Source: Pseudomonadota bacterium (GTDB lineage: Bacteria; Desulfobacterota; Desulfobacteria; Desulfobacterales; Desulfolunaceae). Taken from it: a stretch of DNA of 44,194 nucleotides. The notes under the pieces were generated by a model. It was not told the origin of the DNA, searched no databases, and saw only the letters and a program-made list of their open reading frames with translations. Position 1 is the first letter of the stretch; each line of letters starts with the position of its first letter. The position numbers were made by a program, and so were the translations under genes. Below are positions 43,311 to 44,194 of the stretch, in pieces. The DNA is taken from contig JAHIRD010000032.1 of assembly GCA_018818835.1 (NCBI GenBank), positions 1 to 44,194 on the forward strand, written 5' to 3'.

Positions 43311-43481
43311 ATGCTTCCGGCGGCCCTTCCAGGGGACCAGTCCCCGCTCTGGGATAGGGTAAAATCAGAACAAACGGGTTTGGATTTGTGGGAGAAACGA
43401 TTCCAGATCATTCGATATGGCAATATTACGACGCTTAATATTGCCGGAATAGCCACGTTATTGCGACCAAAAGACCAATGA
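43311..43481 (+). other. Protein-like ORF fragment of unknown origin
   Basis: A frame open from 43257 (ATG at 43311, stop at 43479-43481) encodes about 56-74 residues whose composition looks like the C-terminus of a real protein: PGDQSPLWDRVKSEQTG, then LWEKRFQIIRYGNITTLNIA and GIATLLRPKDQ. I cannot name the family. A basic, hydrophobic tail of this kind might come from a transposase, but nothing else of one is visible. No SD is seen. The upstream part (43254-43256) ends at a TGA and the stretch is GC-richer than what follows, so it is probably a truncated remnant. Confidence 0.35.
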
Positions 43482-43725
43482 ATCAGGACAATAATTCATT
43501 TACAATTGGCGCTATTTTCAGAGTTAGATATGAGCTGTACCTTTCATCAGCGGCATTATTGCCCTGCTTATATTCTCTTAAAAGGCAATGTGTTACTTGT
43601 TTACATGATCAATGGTATGGATTTTATATTTTGGAAAATTAATATTGAGCGTTTTGACTCTCCAATCAAATTTAAGTGCCCGAATAAGATATTACGATTT
43701 GTAAATAATAGATGGAATAACGTTT

Positions 43726-44194
43726 ATGGATGCTCCCAATTCAGAAACGATTCAGAATGGATTAAGTAAAAAATCTGATGATTTTTTATTAAAAATTTGG
43801 ATCACTAATGATCGTTTCTCATGAACAGAAGAAGCATTTTCCGCCGTAAAAGAACTACTTTCGGAACGGAAAATTGATTTGCCAGAACAACGTCCGGTTC
43901 CAGAAAAACCAAAACGCAAAGAGACAAGTTCTGATACAAAATATGGCATTGCATGTATTATTGGTGGAATCATTGTATTTGTTGCTTCAGTAAATTTTGG
44001 TAGCACTATAATTTTACCAACAGGGCTTATCGGTGTTGGAATTTTGGTGCTAACAAAAGGTATTTATTCACGGGCACTATCGTCTATGTCAAGACACAGG
44101 AATGGCAAGGTCTCACCCTTAGCTATGTCATTCCGGGCGGGGCTTCTTCTGTTTCCGACGTTTAAATCGTCTATAGACGCATCCGGGCCCTTCA
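43726..44194 (+). pseudogene. Membrane protein gene interrupted by an in-frame TGA, open to the window edge
   Basis: The frame from ATG 43726 reads MDAPNSETIQNGLSKKSDDF, then LLKIWITNDRFS. It meets TGA at 43822-43824 and continues unbroken in the same frame with TEEAFSAVKELLSERKIDLP and, after a Pro/Lys linker, two hydrophobic stretches (GIACIIGGIIVFVASVNF, IILPTGLIGVGILVLTKG). The pattern of an LxxIW..D helix, then xEEAFxAVKxxLxER, then a linker and transmembrane helices is common in small bacterial membrane proteins, with an aromatic residue usual where the TGA stands. A Trp codon (TGG) changed to TGA is the simplest reading. From about 44070 base composition shifts, and the frame may no longer be the original gene. 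Its real end is outside the window. Confidence 0.55.

Noticed and set aside
43506-43769. 87-codon plus-strand frame
   Set aside because: It would need a TTG start without SD in very AT-rich DNA and overlaps the better supported frame from 43726.

Overview
The window looks like chromosome of an anaerobic, sulfate-reducer-type deltaproteobacterium (Desulfobacterota, probably Desulfobacterales). The basis is gene content: a YedF-type selenium/sulfur protein, a CoA-disulfide/persulfide reductase with a rhodanese tail, an iron-sulfur flavoenzyme of the FadH family, an EFR1 flavodoxin-ferredoxin, two radical SAM enzymes, and very many PAS/REC histidine kinases. No rRNA, tRNA or CRISPR array was seen.

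Layout. 1-400: the 3' end of a group II intron lying against a decayed enoyl-CoA hydratase gene. 648-2700: an ORF6N-domain protein, a thioredoxin-fold peroxiredoxin, a small cysteine-rich membrane protein and a lone cNMP-binding protein. 2975-7479 (minus): gamma-carbonic anhydrase homologue, PAS sensor kinase and M18 aminopeptidase, closely packed. 7701-10262: a MarR regulator and an FMN/FeS/FAD ene-reductase, with near-identical 13-bp palindromic sites in front of both genes, closed by a bidirectional terminator. 10274-16078 (minus): an XRE regulator, then MFS transporter, radical SAM, FmdB zinc ribbon, recN, an HPt protein and a small overlapping gene.

16332-28755 (plus) is a 12-kb signalling island of seven consecutive genes: a hybrid kinase with three REC domains and an HPt domain, a Cache-GAF kinase with no receiver, a REC-PAS-kinase-REC hybrid, a REC-HisKA protein with no ATPase domain, a REC-GGDEF-degenerate HD-GYP protein, an HDOD protein and a stand-alone receiver. 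The split of domains among adjacent genes suggests a multi-protein phosphorelay with a c-di-GMP output. The divergent HPt gene at 15540 may belong to it.

28791-33944: YedF, a TPR lipoprotein, a cysteine-rich radical SAM enzyme and the CoA-disulfide/persulfide reductase. 34239-38111: a TraB-family membrane protein followed by a secreted caspase-like protease with a coiled coil and a discoidin-like region, which looks AT-richer than its surroundings. 38145-43065 (minus): a PAS-PAS-PAS sigma-54 activator, an unrecognised 182-residue protein, EFR1 ferredoxin and SlyD. 43066-44194 is AT-rich and holds an unrecognised ORF fragment and a gene with an in-frame TGA.

Three loci (392-424, 1888-1932, 32131-32216) carry a degenerate 9-bp tandem repeat, each just 3' of a stop codon. 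Together with the split phosphorelay and the TraB/caspase pair, this is the most unusual content of the window. Coordinates use the start codon best supported by a Shine-Dalgarno (SD) site or gene overlap; several genes appear to start at TTG or GTG.
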